Of a stretch of 7,280 nt of DNA, positions 1-7,240 are shown piece after piece. Source of the DNA: Hydrogenophaga sp. (GTDB lineage Bacteria; Pseudomonadota; Gammaproteobacteria; Burkholderiales; Burkholderiaceae_C); NCBI GenBank assembly GCA_021154985.1, contig JAJNQE010000026.1:1-7280 (forward strand), in the 5' to 3' direction. A model generated the notes under the pieces. It made no database searches and had not been told where the DNA came from. It was given only the letters and a program-made list of their open reading frames with translations. Position numbers and translations under genes: made by a program. Numbering within the stretch: the stretch's first letter is position 1; the number at the start of each line of letters is the position of its first letter.

Positions 1-1052
<1,052 letters not shown>

Positions 1053-1059
1053 GAAAGGG

Positions 1060-1065
1060 CTCTCC
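1060..1065 (-). promoter_or_regulatory. Ribosome binding site of clpB
   Basis: GGAGAG on the minus strand, seven bases before the ATG at 1052. It is one of only two clear Shine-Dalgarno sequences in the window and supports the chosen clpB start and independent translation of this gene. Confidence 0.8.
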
Positions 1066-1086
1066 GGGTGATCTGAATGGTGGGAC

Positions 1087-1114
1087 AGGTGGCGCTGCCG
1101 CCTCGTTTTTCAAG
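1087..1114 (-). promoter_or_regulatory. Candidate sigma-32 heat-shock promoter of clpB
   Basis: On the minus strand the -35 element CTTGAAA (1114–1108) is an exact match to the sigma-32 (RpoH) consensus. After a 13-base spacer comes CGCCACCT (1094–1087), matching five of the seven specified positions of the -10 consensus CCCCATNT. Transcription would start near 1080, leaving a leader of about 28 bases that contains the GGAGAG ribosome binding site. clpB is a classical sigma-32 target in proteobacteria, which supports the call. The start site itself is inferred. Confidence 0.65.
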
Positions 1115-1128
1115 CCTTACAGGCAGCG
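1093..1128. repeat. Inverted repeat flanking the clpB -35 element
   Basis: CGCTGCC at 1093–1099 is perfectly complementary to GGCAGCG at 1122–1128, with 22 bases between. The loop contains the CTTGAAA -35 element, and one arm overlaps the spacer and first two bases of the -10 element. It could be an operator or an RNA hairpin in read-through transcripts, but a 7-base repeat in GC-rich DNA can arise by chance. Confidence 0.3.
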
Positions 1129-1135
1129 TGCGCCC

Positions 1136-1152
1136 ACCGGCGACGCGCCGGT
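1136..1152. terminator. GC-rich hairpin downstream of the acetyltransferase gene (weak terminator candidate)
   Basis: ACCGGCG (1136–1142) pairs perfectly with CGCCGGT (1146–1152) around a three-base loop, beginning 11 bases after the acetyltransferase stop codon. On the minus-strand transcript the hairpin is followed by GGGCG rather than a run of U, so it is not a canonical intrinsic terminator. It may stabilise the 3' end of the operon mRNA or allow partial read-through into clpB. Confidence 0.35.
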
Positions 1153-1166
1153 TTGACGCAGATCAA
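1153..1166. promoter_or_regulatory. FNR/Anr-type box candidate
   Basis: TTGAC-GCAG-ATCAA on the plus strand (TTGAT-CTGC-GTCAA on the minus strand) matches nine of ten specified bases of the FNR/Anr/Dnr consensus TTGAT-N4-ATCAA with the correct four-base spacing. It overlaps the stop codon of the acetyltransferase gene (1163–1165) and abuts the hairpin at 1136–1152. Its centre (1159.5) lies about 80 bases upstream of the predicted sigma-32 start of clpB, not at the usual -41.5 or -61.5. I could not find a convincing sigma-70 promoter at those distances; the nearest -10-like string is TGTAAG at 1121–1116. Regulation of clpB by this site is therefore only a hypothesis. Confidence 0.45.
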
Positions 1167-1921
1167 CCCCGCAGCGGGGGGCGCCAGTACGCGTAGGGCC
1201 AGGCCACGCTGAGCCCTGCGCGGCGGTACAAGGCCAGCGCAGGCAGGTTGCCGGCATCCACTTGCAGAAACACGCCGGCCAGTCCGCGGCGCGCTGCCTC
1301 GGCCGCCATGGCGTGCAGAACACGCCCAGCCAGACCCTGGCCGCGCCGGGCGGCCGCCGTGCGCATGCCGTGCACGCCCAGCCAGCCATGGCCAAACGAC
1401 GCTGCGCCGCAGGCCACGGTGTGACCACCCTCCCGCACCGACGCGAACAGCGTGCCGGTGGCGCGGCCGAGCGAGCGCGAGCGGCTGGCGCCATCGGTGG
1501 GGTCCAGGCCCTCGCCCAGGAACATGGCCATCCAGCCGGCATCGGGCGCGCTGTCCAGTTCTGCGGCTGGTCCGGACGGCAAGGCCAGCAGACGCTGGAC
1601 ATCGCCGGTCATGGTCAGGGTGGGCTGTTCACGCCGCCAGCCGCGCTGTGCCAGCGCATCAAACCAGGGTTGAAAAGTCGGCAGATCGGGCAACCGAAAG
1701 CGTGGCTCGAACCCGCGTGCGGCGTAGCGCGCCAGGATGGCGGGCAACAGGTCGACGCTGTGCCCGCCGTGGTGCAGCGGCACGGCGCTGCGGGCCCGGC
1801 CCACGGTGCCGTGGTCCATGGGGAGCAGCCAGCCGTCCATGGTTTCCACCACCTCCGGCGCCACCGCCTGCAGCGTGGCTCGCTCGATGGCATCAATGTC
1901 GGCAGCGGTGAGCATGGTCAC
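1163..1921 (-). CDS. Two-domain GNAT-family N-acetyltransferase, substrate unknown
   Basis: Predicted soluble 252-residue acetyl-CoA-dependent acyltransferase. Residues 125–248 carry the catalytic GNAT fold: the acetyl-CoA pyrophosphate loop fits Q/R-x-x-G-x-G/A as R193-GQ-G196-L-A198, and the fourth-motif region runs from FLQVDAGN (218–225) to ALYRRAGL (230–237). The N-terminal half has the layout of a known two-domain GNAT group, with EVVETMDGWLL (23–33) and GRARSAVPL (41–49) resembling that group's 'GWllR…R.NSv.Pl' signature. No signal peptide or membrane segment is seen. The start is GTG at 1921, 12 bases after the moaE stop; an in-frame ATG at 1915 is equally plausible, and neither has a clear Shine-Dalgarno sequence, so translation probably depends on coupling to moaE. 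It is the last gene of the operon. The sequence does not reveal the substrate (small molecule, peptide or protein). Confidence 0.85.
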   Translation of the reverse strand: MTMLTAADIDAIERATLQAVAPEVVETMDGWLLPMDHGTVGRARSAVPLHHGGHSVDLLPAILARYAARGFEPRFRLPDLPTFQPWFDALAQRGWRREQPTLTMTGDVQRLLALPSGPAAELDSAPDAGWMAMFLGEGLDPTDGASRSRSLGRATGTLFASVREGGHTVACGAASFGHGWLGVHGMRTAAARRGQGLAGRVLHAMAAEAARRGLAGVFLQVDAGNLPALALYRRAGLSVAWPYAYWRPPLRG

Positions 1922-1933
1922 GCTGCTGGCGGC

Positions 1934-2407
1934 TCAGCTGTTGGTGGCGGCAATGCCCCAGCGCGCCAGTGCCGCGTCGTCGCTCACGCGGGCGTCGACC
2001 CAGCGCGCGCCCTCGGGCGTCTGCTCTTTCTTCCAGAACGGCGCCTGGGTCTTCAGGTAGTCCATGAGGAATTCGCAGGCCTGGAAGCTCTGACCGCGGT
2101 GCGCCGAACTCACGGCCACCAGCACGATCTGATCCAGCGGCTGCAGCAGCCCCACACGGTGGATCACGCGGGCGCCGAAGATGTCGAAGCGCTGGTGCGC
2201 CTCGTCGATCATGGCTTCGATGGACTTCTCGGTCATGCCGGGGTAGTGCTCCAGCTCCATCGTGCTCACGCTCTGGCCGTCGTTGCGGTCTCTCACCGTG
2301 CCGATGAAGGAACACACCGCCCCAATGCCCTTTTCGGTTTCGCGCAGACGCGCAACCTCGGTGCTGAGGTCGAAGTCTTCGGTCTGGATGCTGACGCGGG
2401 GCTGCAT
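1934..2407 (-). CDS. moaE: Molybdopterin synthase catalytic subunit MoaE
   Basis: MoaE is the large subunit of the MoaD2–MoaE2 heterotetramer that converts cyclic pyranopterin monophosphate to molybdopterin using sulfur from the MoaD C-terminal thiocarboxylate. The 157-residue length is close to the usual ~150. Conserved features are FIGTVRD (34–40, with R39), the SAHRG segment (H103, R104), and YLKTQAPFWKKE (117–128), which supplies K119 and K126; these positions coincide with the active-site residues I recall for E. coli MoaE. The frame stays open upstream to 2473, but the ATG at 2407 gives the family N-terminus (MQPRVSIQTEDF) and sits one base after the moaD stop (TGA-G-ATG). A weak GGTGG lies five bases before the start. 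The adjacent moaD encodes its partner, implying balanced synthesis. Confidence 0.96.
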   Translation of the reverse strand: MQPRVSIQTEDFDLSTEVARLRETEKGIGAVCSFIGTVRDRNDGQSVSTMELEHYPGMTEKSIEAMIDEAHQRFDIFGARVIHRVGLLQPLDQIVLVAVSSAHRGQSFQACEFLMDYLKTQAPFWKKEQTPEGARWVDARVSDDAALARWGIAATNS

Positions 2408-2408
2408 C

Positions 2409-2660
2409 TCAACCACCGGTGACAGGGGGAAAGAAGCCCACCTCGGCGCCCTCGGTGAGCGCCGCCGTCTCATGGCTCATCGTCTGGTTGAGCGCCACGC
2501 GCACCGAACGCCCGGGCGCGAGCGCATCGGCGTAAGCACCACCGCGCGCCACCAGCTCGGCCCTCAAGGCGGCCAGCGTGCCGGCCTGCGTGTCAATGGA
2601 CTCGCTGCCGGTGCCCAGGGCCTCCCGGATGGAGGCGAAATAGCGCAGTTGAACTTTCAT
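2409..2660 (-). CDS. moaD: Molybdopterin synthase sulfur-carrier subunit MoaD
   Basis: MoaD is a small ubiquitin-fold protein whose C-terminal glycine is adenylated and thiocarboxylated (by MoeB-type enzymes and a sulfurtransferase, not in this window) and then delivers sulfur to MoaE. The 83-residue product has the expected size, a beta-grasp opening strand MKVQLRYFASIRE (1–13), and the diagnostic diglycine tail in PPVTGG (78–83). The frame extends upstream to 2750, but the ATG at 2660 gives the family N-terminus and overlaps the moeA stop as ATGA. No Shine-Dalgarno sequence precedes it, so translational coupling to moeA is likely. Only one base separates it from moaE. Confidence 0.96.
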   Translation of the reverse strand: MKVQLRYFASIREALGTGSESIDTQAGTLAALRAELVARGGAYADALAPGRSVRVALNQTMSHETAALTEGAEVGFFPPVTGG

Positions 2661-3940
2661 GCGAGCAAGTCGGCAAAAGAAATGAAGGACACCAGGTCGC
2701 CACGCTGGATGGTGCTGCCGGCCGGGTTGTCGACCAGACCATCGCCCCACACCGCCGAGGTGAGCACACCCGAGCTCTGGTTGGGAAACAGATCCAGCCC
2801 GCCCGCAGCGTTGCGGCGCACGCGCAGGAATTCGCGGCGCTTGTCGGCCTTGTTCAGGGTGAAATGTGCGGGGAGCGTGGTGGTTTTCAACGCCGCGGGT
2901 TCAACACCTTGCAAGCGCAGCAGGAAAGGCCGTACCAGCAGCAGAAAGGTGACGAAGCTGGACACCGGGTTGCCGGGCAGGCCGATGAAATGGCAAACCT
3001 GACCCGCAGCAGGGCCAGCGCCCGCATCGCGTTTCACGGTGCCGCAGGCGAACGGCTTGCCCGGCTTCATGGCGATCTGCCAGAGGTCCAGGCTGCCAAG
3101 TTGCTGCACAGCGGGTTTGATGTGGTCTTCTTCGCCCACCGACACGCCACCGCTGGTGAGGATGAGGTCGTGGTGGTCGGCAGCTGTCTTGAGCGCGGCC
3201 AGCGTGGCCTCGCGACGGTCGGGCACGATGCCCAGATCGCTCACCTCGCAGCCCAGGCGGCGCAGCAACGCGCGCAGGAAAAAGCGGTTGGAGTTGTAGA
3301 TGGCGCCGGGCTTCATGGCCTCGGGCGGCACCTCGCCGGGCATCACGAGTTCGTCGCCGGTGGAAAACAGTGCCACGCGCGGGCGCGCCACCACATTCAG
3401 ATGGGCGAGGCCCAGGCTGGCGGCCAGTCCCAGGCTGGCGGGAGACAGGCGCTCGCCCCGGGCGAGCACCACGGCACCGCGCGTCACGTCTTCGCCCGCG
3501 CGCCGCACCCACTGACCTGGCTGGGGCATCACCTGGATGTGCACGCCGTGGATGTTGCCACCCACATCGGCCGTGTCTTCCTGCATCACCACAGCGTCGG
3601 CCCCGGCGGGCATGGGCGCGCCGGTGAAGATGCGCGCACAGGTGCCGGGCTCCAGCGGTTCGCCGGCGTGGCCAGCGGCGATGCGCTGGGTCACCGGCAA
3701 CACCTTGCCGGGTTCGGTGACGTCGGCCGCGCGCAGGGCGTAGCCGTCCATGGACGAGTTGTCGTTGGGGGGCACCTGCAGCGCGGACACCAGGTCTTGC
3801 GCCAGCACGCGACCATCGGCATCAAACGTGGCCACGGTCTCGATGGCCTGCAAGGGCACGGCGCGCGCCAGCACGTTGGCCATCGCTTCGTCCAGCGACA
3901 TCAAGGGCGCACGGTGTTGGGGAGATGAGGACGGGGTCAT
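2657..3940 (-). CDS. moeA: Molybdopterin molybdenumtransferase MoeA
   Basis: MoeA inserts molybdate into adenylylated molybdopterin, the last common step of molybdenum-cofactor synthesis in the cytoplasm. The 427-residue product is slightly longer than E. coli MoeA (about 411). Family motifs appear in order: PPNDNSSMDGYALR (57–70), FTGAPMPAGADAV (105–117), STGDEL (193–198), YNSNRF (215–220), TSGGVSVGEEDH (262–273, the MoCF fold signature), KPGKPF (292–297) and GLPGNPVS (320–327); a C-terminal domain follows from about 350. The ATG at 3940 overlaps the mobB stop as ATGA and was chosen for that reason. A second in-frame ATG at 3901 (residue 14) would remove a non-conserved Ser/Pro-rich tip. Neither start has a clear Shine-Dalgarno sequence. 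The frame stays open upstream across mobB, but that extension is not protein-like for this family. Confidence 0.96.
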   Translation of the reverse strand: MTPSSSPQHRAPLMSLDEAMANVLARAVPLQAIETVATFDADGRVLAQDLVSALQVPPNDNSSMDGYALRAADVTEPGKVLPVTQRIAAGHAGEPLEPGTCARIFTGAPMPAGADAVVMQEDTADVGGNIHGVHIQVMPQPGQWVRRAGEDVTRGAVVLARGERLSPASLGLAASLGLAHLNVVARPRVALFSTGDELVMPGEVPPEAMKPGAIYNSNRFFLRALLRRLGCEVSDLGIVPDRREATLAALKTAADHHDLILTSGGVSVGEEDHIKPAVQQLGSLDLWQIAMKPGKPFACGTVKRDAGAGPAAGQVCHFIGLPGNPVSSFVTFLLLVRPFLLRLQGVEPAALKTTTLPAHFTLNKADKRREFLRVRRNAAGGLDLFPNQSSGVLTSAVWGDGLVDNPAGSTIQRGDLVSFISFADLLA

Positions 3941-4470
3941 GGGCTCAACGGGGTGCGGTATTCGAACCGCTCTGCATTGTCGACCAACCACGCAGCCACG
4001 TCGTCGGCGCCGTTCAAATCCAGCACGGGGCAGTGGGCAGGCACCGGCAAGGTGTGGCGGTTGTCGGTGGCCACGGCCACGATGTGTGGATCGTCGGGAA
4101 AGCGAAGCGGTTTGCCATGGGTCTGCCGCCAGACCTCGACCTTGGGCAGGTTGCTCTGCTTGAAGCCCTCCACCAGCACCCAGTCCACATCGGATTGCAA
4201 CTGGGCCAGCAGGTCGTGCACCGAATGTTCGGTGACGGCTTCGAGTTCGCGCATGAGCACCATCCGTTTGGGCGACGCGGCCAGCACCTCGAATGCACCG
4301 GCCTCGCGGTGGCGCCAGGTGTCCTTGCCCGGGTGGTCGATGTCGAAGCGGTGGTGCGCATGCTTCACGACAGACACGCGCTGGCCGCGCAGCTTGAGCG
4401 CCGGAATCAGTTGCTCGACCAGGGTGGTTTTGCCCGAACCGGAGAAGCCGGCGAATCCGACGACCTTCAT
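3937..4470 (-). CDS. mobB: Molybdopterin-guanine dinucleotide biosynthesis adaptor MobB
   Basis: MobB is a P-loop GTP-binding protein that assists MobA in attaching GMP to the molybdenum cofactor (making the MGD form used by DMSO-reductase-family enzymes). The 177-residue protein starts with MKVVGFAGFSGSGKTT, placing Walker A at GFSGSGKT (8–15). The family motifs KHAHHRFDID (36–45), DTWRHREAGA (50–59) and the Walker B-like VLVEGFK (98–104) follow. The ATG at 4470 overlaps the thrC stop as ATGA and has no Shine-Dalgarno sequence, suggesting coupled translation. It overlaps moeA by four bases. mobA is not adjacent in this window. Its presence implies that the organism makes at least one enzyme using a dinucleotide form of the cofactor; which one cannot be told from here. 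Confidence 0.94.
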   Translation of the reverse strand: MKVVGFAGFSGSGKTTLVEQLIPALKLRGQRVSVVKHAHHRFDIDHPGKDTWRHREAGAFEVLAASPKRMVLMRELEAVTEHSVHDLLAQLQSDVDWVLVEGFKQSNLPKVEVWRQTHGKPLRFPDDPHIVAVATDNRHTLPVPAHCPVLDLNGADDVAAWLVDNAERFEYRTPLSP

Positions 4471-5909
4471 GCGCGGGCGCAGTGCGCGGCCACAAACGCC
4501 TGCACGGCGGCCGTGTCGGCGGGCATCACCTGCACACGTTTGGGCAGGTCTTCGATGCCTTCGAACTGGGGCGGACGGTGCGGCTGCTGTCCGAGCGCTT
4601 CAACGATGGTCTCGGCAAACTTGATCGGCAGCGCGGTCTCCAGCACGATCATGGGCACGGCGGCATCGAGGTTTTCTCGTGCCACCTTCACGCCGTCGGC
4701 GGTGTGGGTGTCGATCATCACGCCGTGGCGTTGAAACACGTCGCGGATCGTGTCGAGGCGGTTCTGATGGGTGCTCTTGCCGCTGCGGAAACCGTAGCGA
4801 CTGGCGGCGTCGGCAAAGGCGGGCTCGGCGCTCAGGTCAAAACGGCCGTCTCGCGCCAGCGCGTCGCCAAACAGCGCCTTGACGCGCGCACCGTCGCGGC
4901 CCAGCAAGTCGAACACGAAGCGTTCGAAATTGCTCGCCTTGGAAATGTCCATCGACGGACTGGAGGTCTCGTGCGTGTCTGCACTGACGCGCACCCGGTA
5001 GACGCCGGTGCGGAAGAACTCGTCGAGCACATCGTTTTCGTTGGTGGCCACCACCAACCGATCGATCGGCAGGCCCATCTGCCGCGCCACATGGCCCGCG
5101 CAGACGTTGCCGAAGTTGCCGCTGGGCACGGTGAACGAAACCCGCTCGGTGTCGAGTTTCGTCGCTTGAAAGTAGCCTGCGAAGTAATAGACGACCTGGG
5201 CGAGCAAACGCGCCCAGTTGATCGAGTTGACCGTGCCGATCTTGTGCAGGCGCTTGAAATCGAGGTCGTTGCTGACGTTCTTGACGATGTCCTGGCAGTC
5301 GTCAAACACGCCTTCGATTGCGATGTTGTGGATGTTCTGGTCCATCAGGCTGAACATCTGCGCCTGCTGGAACGGGCTCATGCGGCCGTGCGGGCTCAGC
5401 ATGAACACGCGCACGCCTTTTTTTCCACACATCGCGTACTCGGCCGCGCTGCCGGTGTCGCCCGAGGTCGCGCCCAGGATGTTGAGTTCTTCACCACGGC
5501 GCGCCAGTTCGTACTCGAACAGGTTGCCCAGCAACTGCATCGCCATGTCCTTGAAGGCCAGCGTGGGACCGTTGGACAGGGCTTCGAGGTGGAAACCGGA
5601 CTCCAGCTGCTTCAACGGCACGATCTGTGGTGTGCCGTAAACCGCTTCGGTGTAGGTCTTCGCGCACAGCGCCCGCAGATGGGCCGGGGGAATGTCGTCG
5701 ATGTAGAGCGAGAGCACTTCGAACGCAAGCGCCGCGTAGCCACCGGGCGCACCTCCGTTGAACACCTGCCGCCAGCGCGCCAGCGTGCCGGCGTCCACCT
5801 GCGGGTAACGCTCGGGCAGGTACAGGCCGCCGTCAGGCGCCAGGCCCTCGAGCAGAATTTCGCAGAAGTGCTTGCGCGCCGGGTCGCCGCGCGTGGAGAG
5901 GTACAACAT
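4467..5909 (-). CDS. thrC: Threonine synthase
   Basis: Threonine synthase is a pyridoxal-phosphate enzyme that converts O-phosphohomoserine to threonine. The 480-residue product belongs to the longer proteobacterial/fungal-type class, recognisable by the N-terminus MLYLSTRG (1–8) and the N-terminal threonine-synthase domain. The PLP lysine is K120 in PTLAFKDMAMQ (115–125). The phosphate-binding loop is ATSGDTGSAA (147–156), and VPSGNFGNV (261–269) is another conserved cofactor-site segment. The ATG at 5909 shares one base with the hom stop (TGATG) and is preceded by a good ribosome binding site, AAGGAAGAG, eight bases upstream. It follows hom directly and overlaps mobB by four bases. Homoserine kinase (thrB), which makes its substrate, is not in the window and must be encoded elsewhere. 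Confidence 0.97.
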   Translation of the reverse strand: MLYLSTRGDPARKHFCEILLEGLAPDGGLYLPERYPQVDAGTLARWRQVFNGGAPGGYAALAFEVLSLYIDDIPPAHLRALCAKTYTEAVYGTPQIVPLKQLESGFHLEALSNGPTLAFKDMAMQLLGNLFEYELARRGEELNILGATSGDTGSAAEYAMCGKKGVRVFMLSPHGRMSPFQQAQMFSLMDQNIHNIAIEGVFDDCQDIVKNVSNDLDFKRLHKIGTVNSINWARLLAQVVYYFAGYFQATKLDTERVSFTVPSGNFGNVCAGHVARQMGLPIDRLVVATNENDVLDEFFRTGVYRVRVSADTHETSSPSMDISKASNFERFVFDLLGRDGARVKALFGDALARDGRFDLSAEPAFADAASRYGFRSGKSTHQNRLDTIRDVFQRHGVMIDTHTADGVKVARENLDAAVPMIVLETALPIKFAETIVEALGQQPHRPPQFEGIEDLPKRVQVMPADTAAVQAFVAAHCARA

Positions 5910-7240
5910 CAGTTCAGCTCTTCCTTGCGGATGCGCACGATGGGCGCGAGCACCGTGGGCAGCTTTTGCAACTGCGCCAGGGCGTCGTTCATGGTGCCCT
6001 CGCGGGTGTTGTGGGTGAGGATGATCAGGTCGGTGGACGTGCCGCCCTCGCCGCTCACCTCATCGGCTTCGCGCTGCAGCACCGCGTCGATGCTGATGCC
6101 GGCGTCGGCCAGCAAACCGGTCACACGGGCGAGCACGCCGGCCTCGTCGGCCACCCGCAGGCGCAAGTAATAACTCGTCACGACCTCGCTCATGGGCAAA
6201 ACGCGCAGATCGCTCATCGCGTCGGGCTGGAACGCCAGGTGCGGCACGCGGTGGTGCGGATCTGCGGTGTGCAGACGTGTGATGTCCACCAGGTCGGCGA
6301 TCACAGCGCTGGCGGTGGGCTCGCTGCCCGCGCCCTTGCCGTAGTACAGCGTATTACCCACGGCGTCGCCGTTGACCACCACCGCATTCATCGCACCTTC
6401 GACGTTGGCAATCAGACGCTTGGCCGGCACAAGGCTCGGGTGCACGCGCAACTCGATGCCCTTGGCTGTGCGCTTGGTGATGCCCAGCAATTTGATGCGG
6501 TAGCCGAGCTGCTCGGCGTATTTGATGTCGGTCGCGCCGAGCTGCGTGATGCCTTCGACATAGGCCTTGTCGAACTGCACCGGAATGCCGAACGCGATCG
6601 CGCTCATGAGCGTGACCTTGTGCGCCGCATCCACGCCTTCGATGTCGAACGTCGGGTCCGCTTCCGCGTAACCCAGGCGCTGCGCTTCCTTGAGCACCAC
6701 GTCGAAGTCCAGGCCCTTGTCGCGCATCTCGGACAGGATGAAGTTGGTCGTACCGTTGATGATGCCGGCGATCCACTGGATGCTGTTGGCCGTGAGGCCT
6801 TCGCGCAGCGCCTTGATGATCGGAATGCCACCGGCCACGGCGGCCTCAAAAGCGACCATCACGCCCTTGGCCGAGGCGGCGGCAAAGATCTCGGTGCCGT
6901 GCACGGCGAGCAGCGCCTTGTTGGCCGTCACCACATGCTTGCCCGCCGCGATGGCTTCCATCACCAGCGCCTTGGCAATGCCATAGCCACCGATGAGTTC
7001 GATCACGATGTCGATCTCGGGATTGGCGATGACGGCTCGCGCATCGTTCACCACCTGCACGCCCTCGCCCACGACGGCCTGCGCGCGTGCGGTATCCAGG
7101 TCGGCCACCATGGTGATTTCAATGCCGCGACCGGCGCGGCGGCGAATCTCTTCCTGGTTGCGCTTGAGCACATTGAAGGTGCCACTGCCTACGGTGCCTA
7201 TGCCCAGGAGGCCCACTTGGATCGGTTTCATGTCGGTCAT
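5909..7240 (-). CDS. hom: Homoserine dehydrogenase with C-terminal ACT domain
   Basis: Homoserine dehydrogenase reduces aspartate semialdehyde to homoserine with NAD(P)H, the branch point to threonine and methionine. The 443-residue protein is the monofunctional type: no aspartokinase domain is fused. The nucleotide-binding Rossmann motif is GIGTVGSG (13–20). The catalytic region includes TANKALLA (105–112, K108), NGTTNFIL (162–169) and AEADPTFDIEGVDAAHK (192–208), whose D204 and K208 fit the catalytic Asp/Lys pair of the family. An ACT domain (about 355–435) suggests feedback control by threonine, as known for this class. The start is ATG at 7240; an in-frame ATG at 7231 (MKPIQVGLLG) is a credible alternative, and neither has an obvious Shine-Dalgarno sequence. 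It is probably the first or second gene of the operon. No threonine-codon leader peptide fits in the 40 bases visible upstream. Confidence 0.97.
   Translation of the reverse strand: MTDMKPIQVGLLGIGTVGSGTFNVLKRNQEEIRRRAGRGIEITMVADLDTARAQAVVGEGVQVVNDARAVIANPEIDIVIELIGGYGIAKALVMEAIAAGKHVVTANKALLAVHGTEIFAAASAKGVMVAFEAAVAGGIPIIKALREGLTANSIQWIAGIINGTTNFILSEMRDKGLDFDVVLKEAQRLGYAEADPTFDIEGVDAAHKVTLMSAIAFGIPVQFDKAYVEGITQLGATDIKYAEQLGYRIKLLGITKRTAKGIELRVHPSLVPAKRLIANVEGAMNAVVVNGDAVGNTLYYGKGAGSEPTASAVIADLVDITRLHTADPHHRVPHLAFQPDAMSDLRVLPMSEVVTSYYLRLRVADEAGVLARVTGLLADAGISIDAVLQREADEVSGEGGTSTDLIILTHNTREGTMNDALAQLQKLPTVLAPIVRIRKEELN
5918..5926 (-). promoter_or_regulatory. Ribosome binding site of thrC inside the end of hom
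   Basis: AAGGAAGAG on the minus strand lies eight bases before the thrC ATG, within the last codons of hom. It lets ribosomes start thrC de novo as well as by coupling, unlike mobB, moeA and moaD, which have no such sequence. Confidence 0.7.

Noticed and set aside
1167..1179. GC palindrome CCCCGC-A-GCGGGG as a terminator of the acetyltransferase gene
   Set aside because: It lies within the last coding codons, has a one-base centre so only a short stem could form, and is followed by TTGATC rather than a T-run.
1262..2422. 386-codon plus-strand frame opposite the acetyltransferase and moaE
   Set aside because: It spans two real minus-strand genes and their junction, with no motif or ribosome binding site; a GC-skew artefact.
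2409..2750. MoaD with a 30-residue N-terminal extension
   Set aside because: The extension is the out-of-frame end of moeA; the MoaD fold begins at the ATG at 2660.
2657..4495. Apparent 612-residue protein fusing an N-terminal extension to MoeA
   Set aside because: The first roughly 185 residues are read out of frame through mobB and are Arg/Ala/Pro-rich nonsense; MoeA begins at the ATGA junction at 3940.
4482..6170. 562-codon open frame on the plus strand opposite thrC and the end of hom
   Set aside because: It is antisense to two secure genes, has the His/Gln/Val/Ala-rich composition of a GC-rich shadow frame, and contains no recognisable domain.
5909..7240. Bifunctional aspartokinase–homoserine dehydrogenase
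   Set aside because: The protein begins directly with the homoserine dehydrogenase Rossmann motif; there is no kinase domain, only a C-terminal ACT domain.
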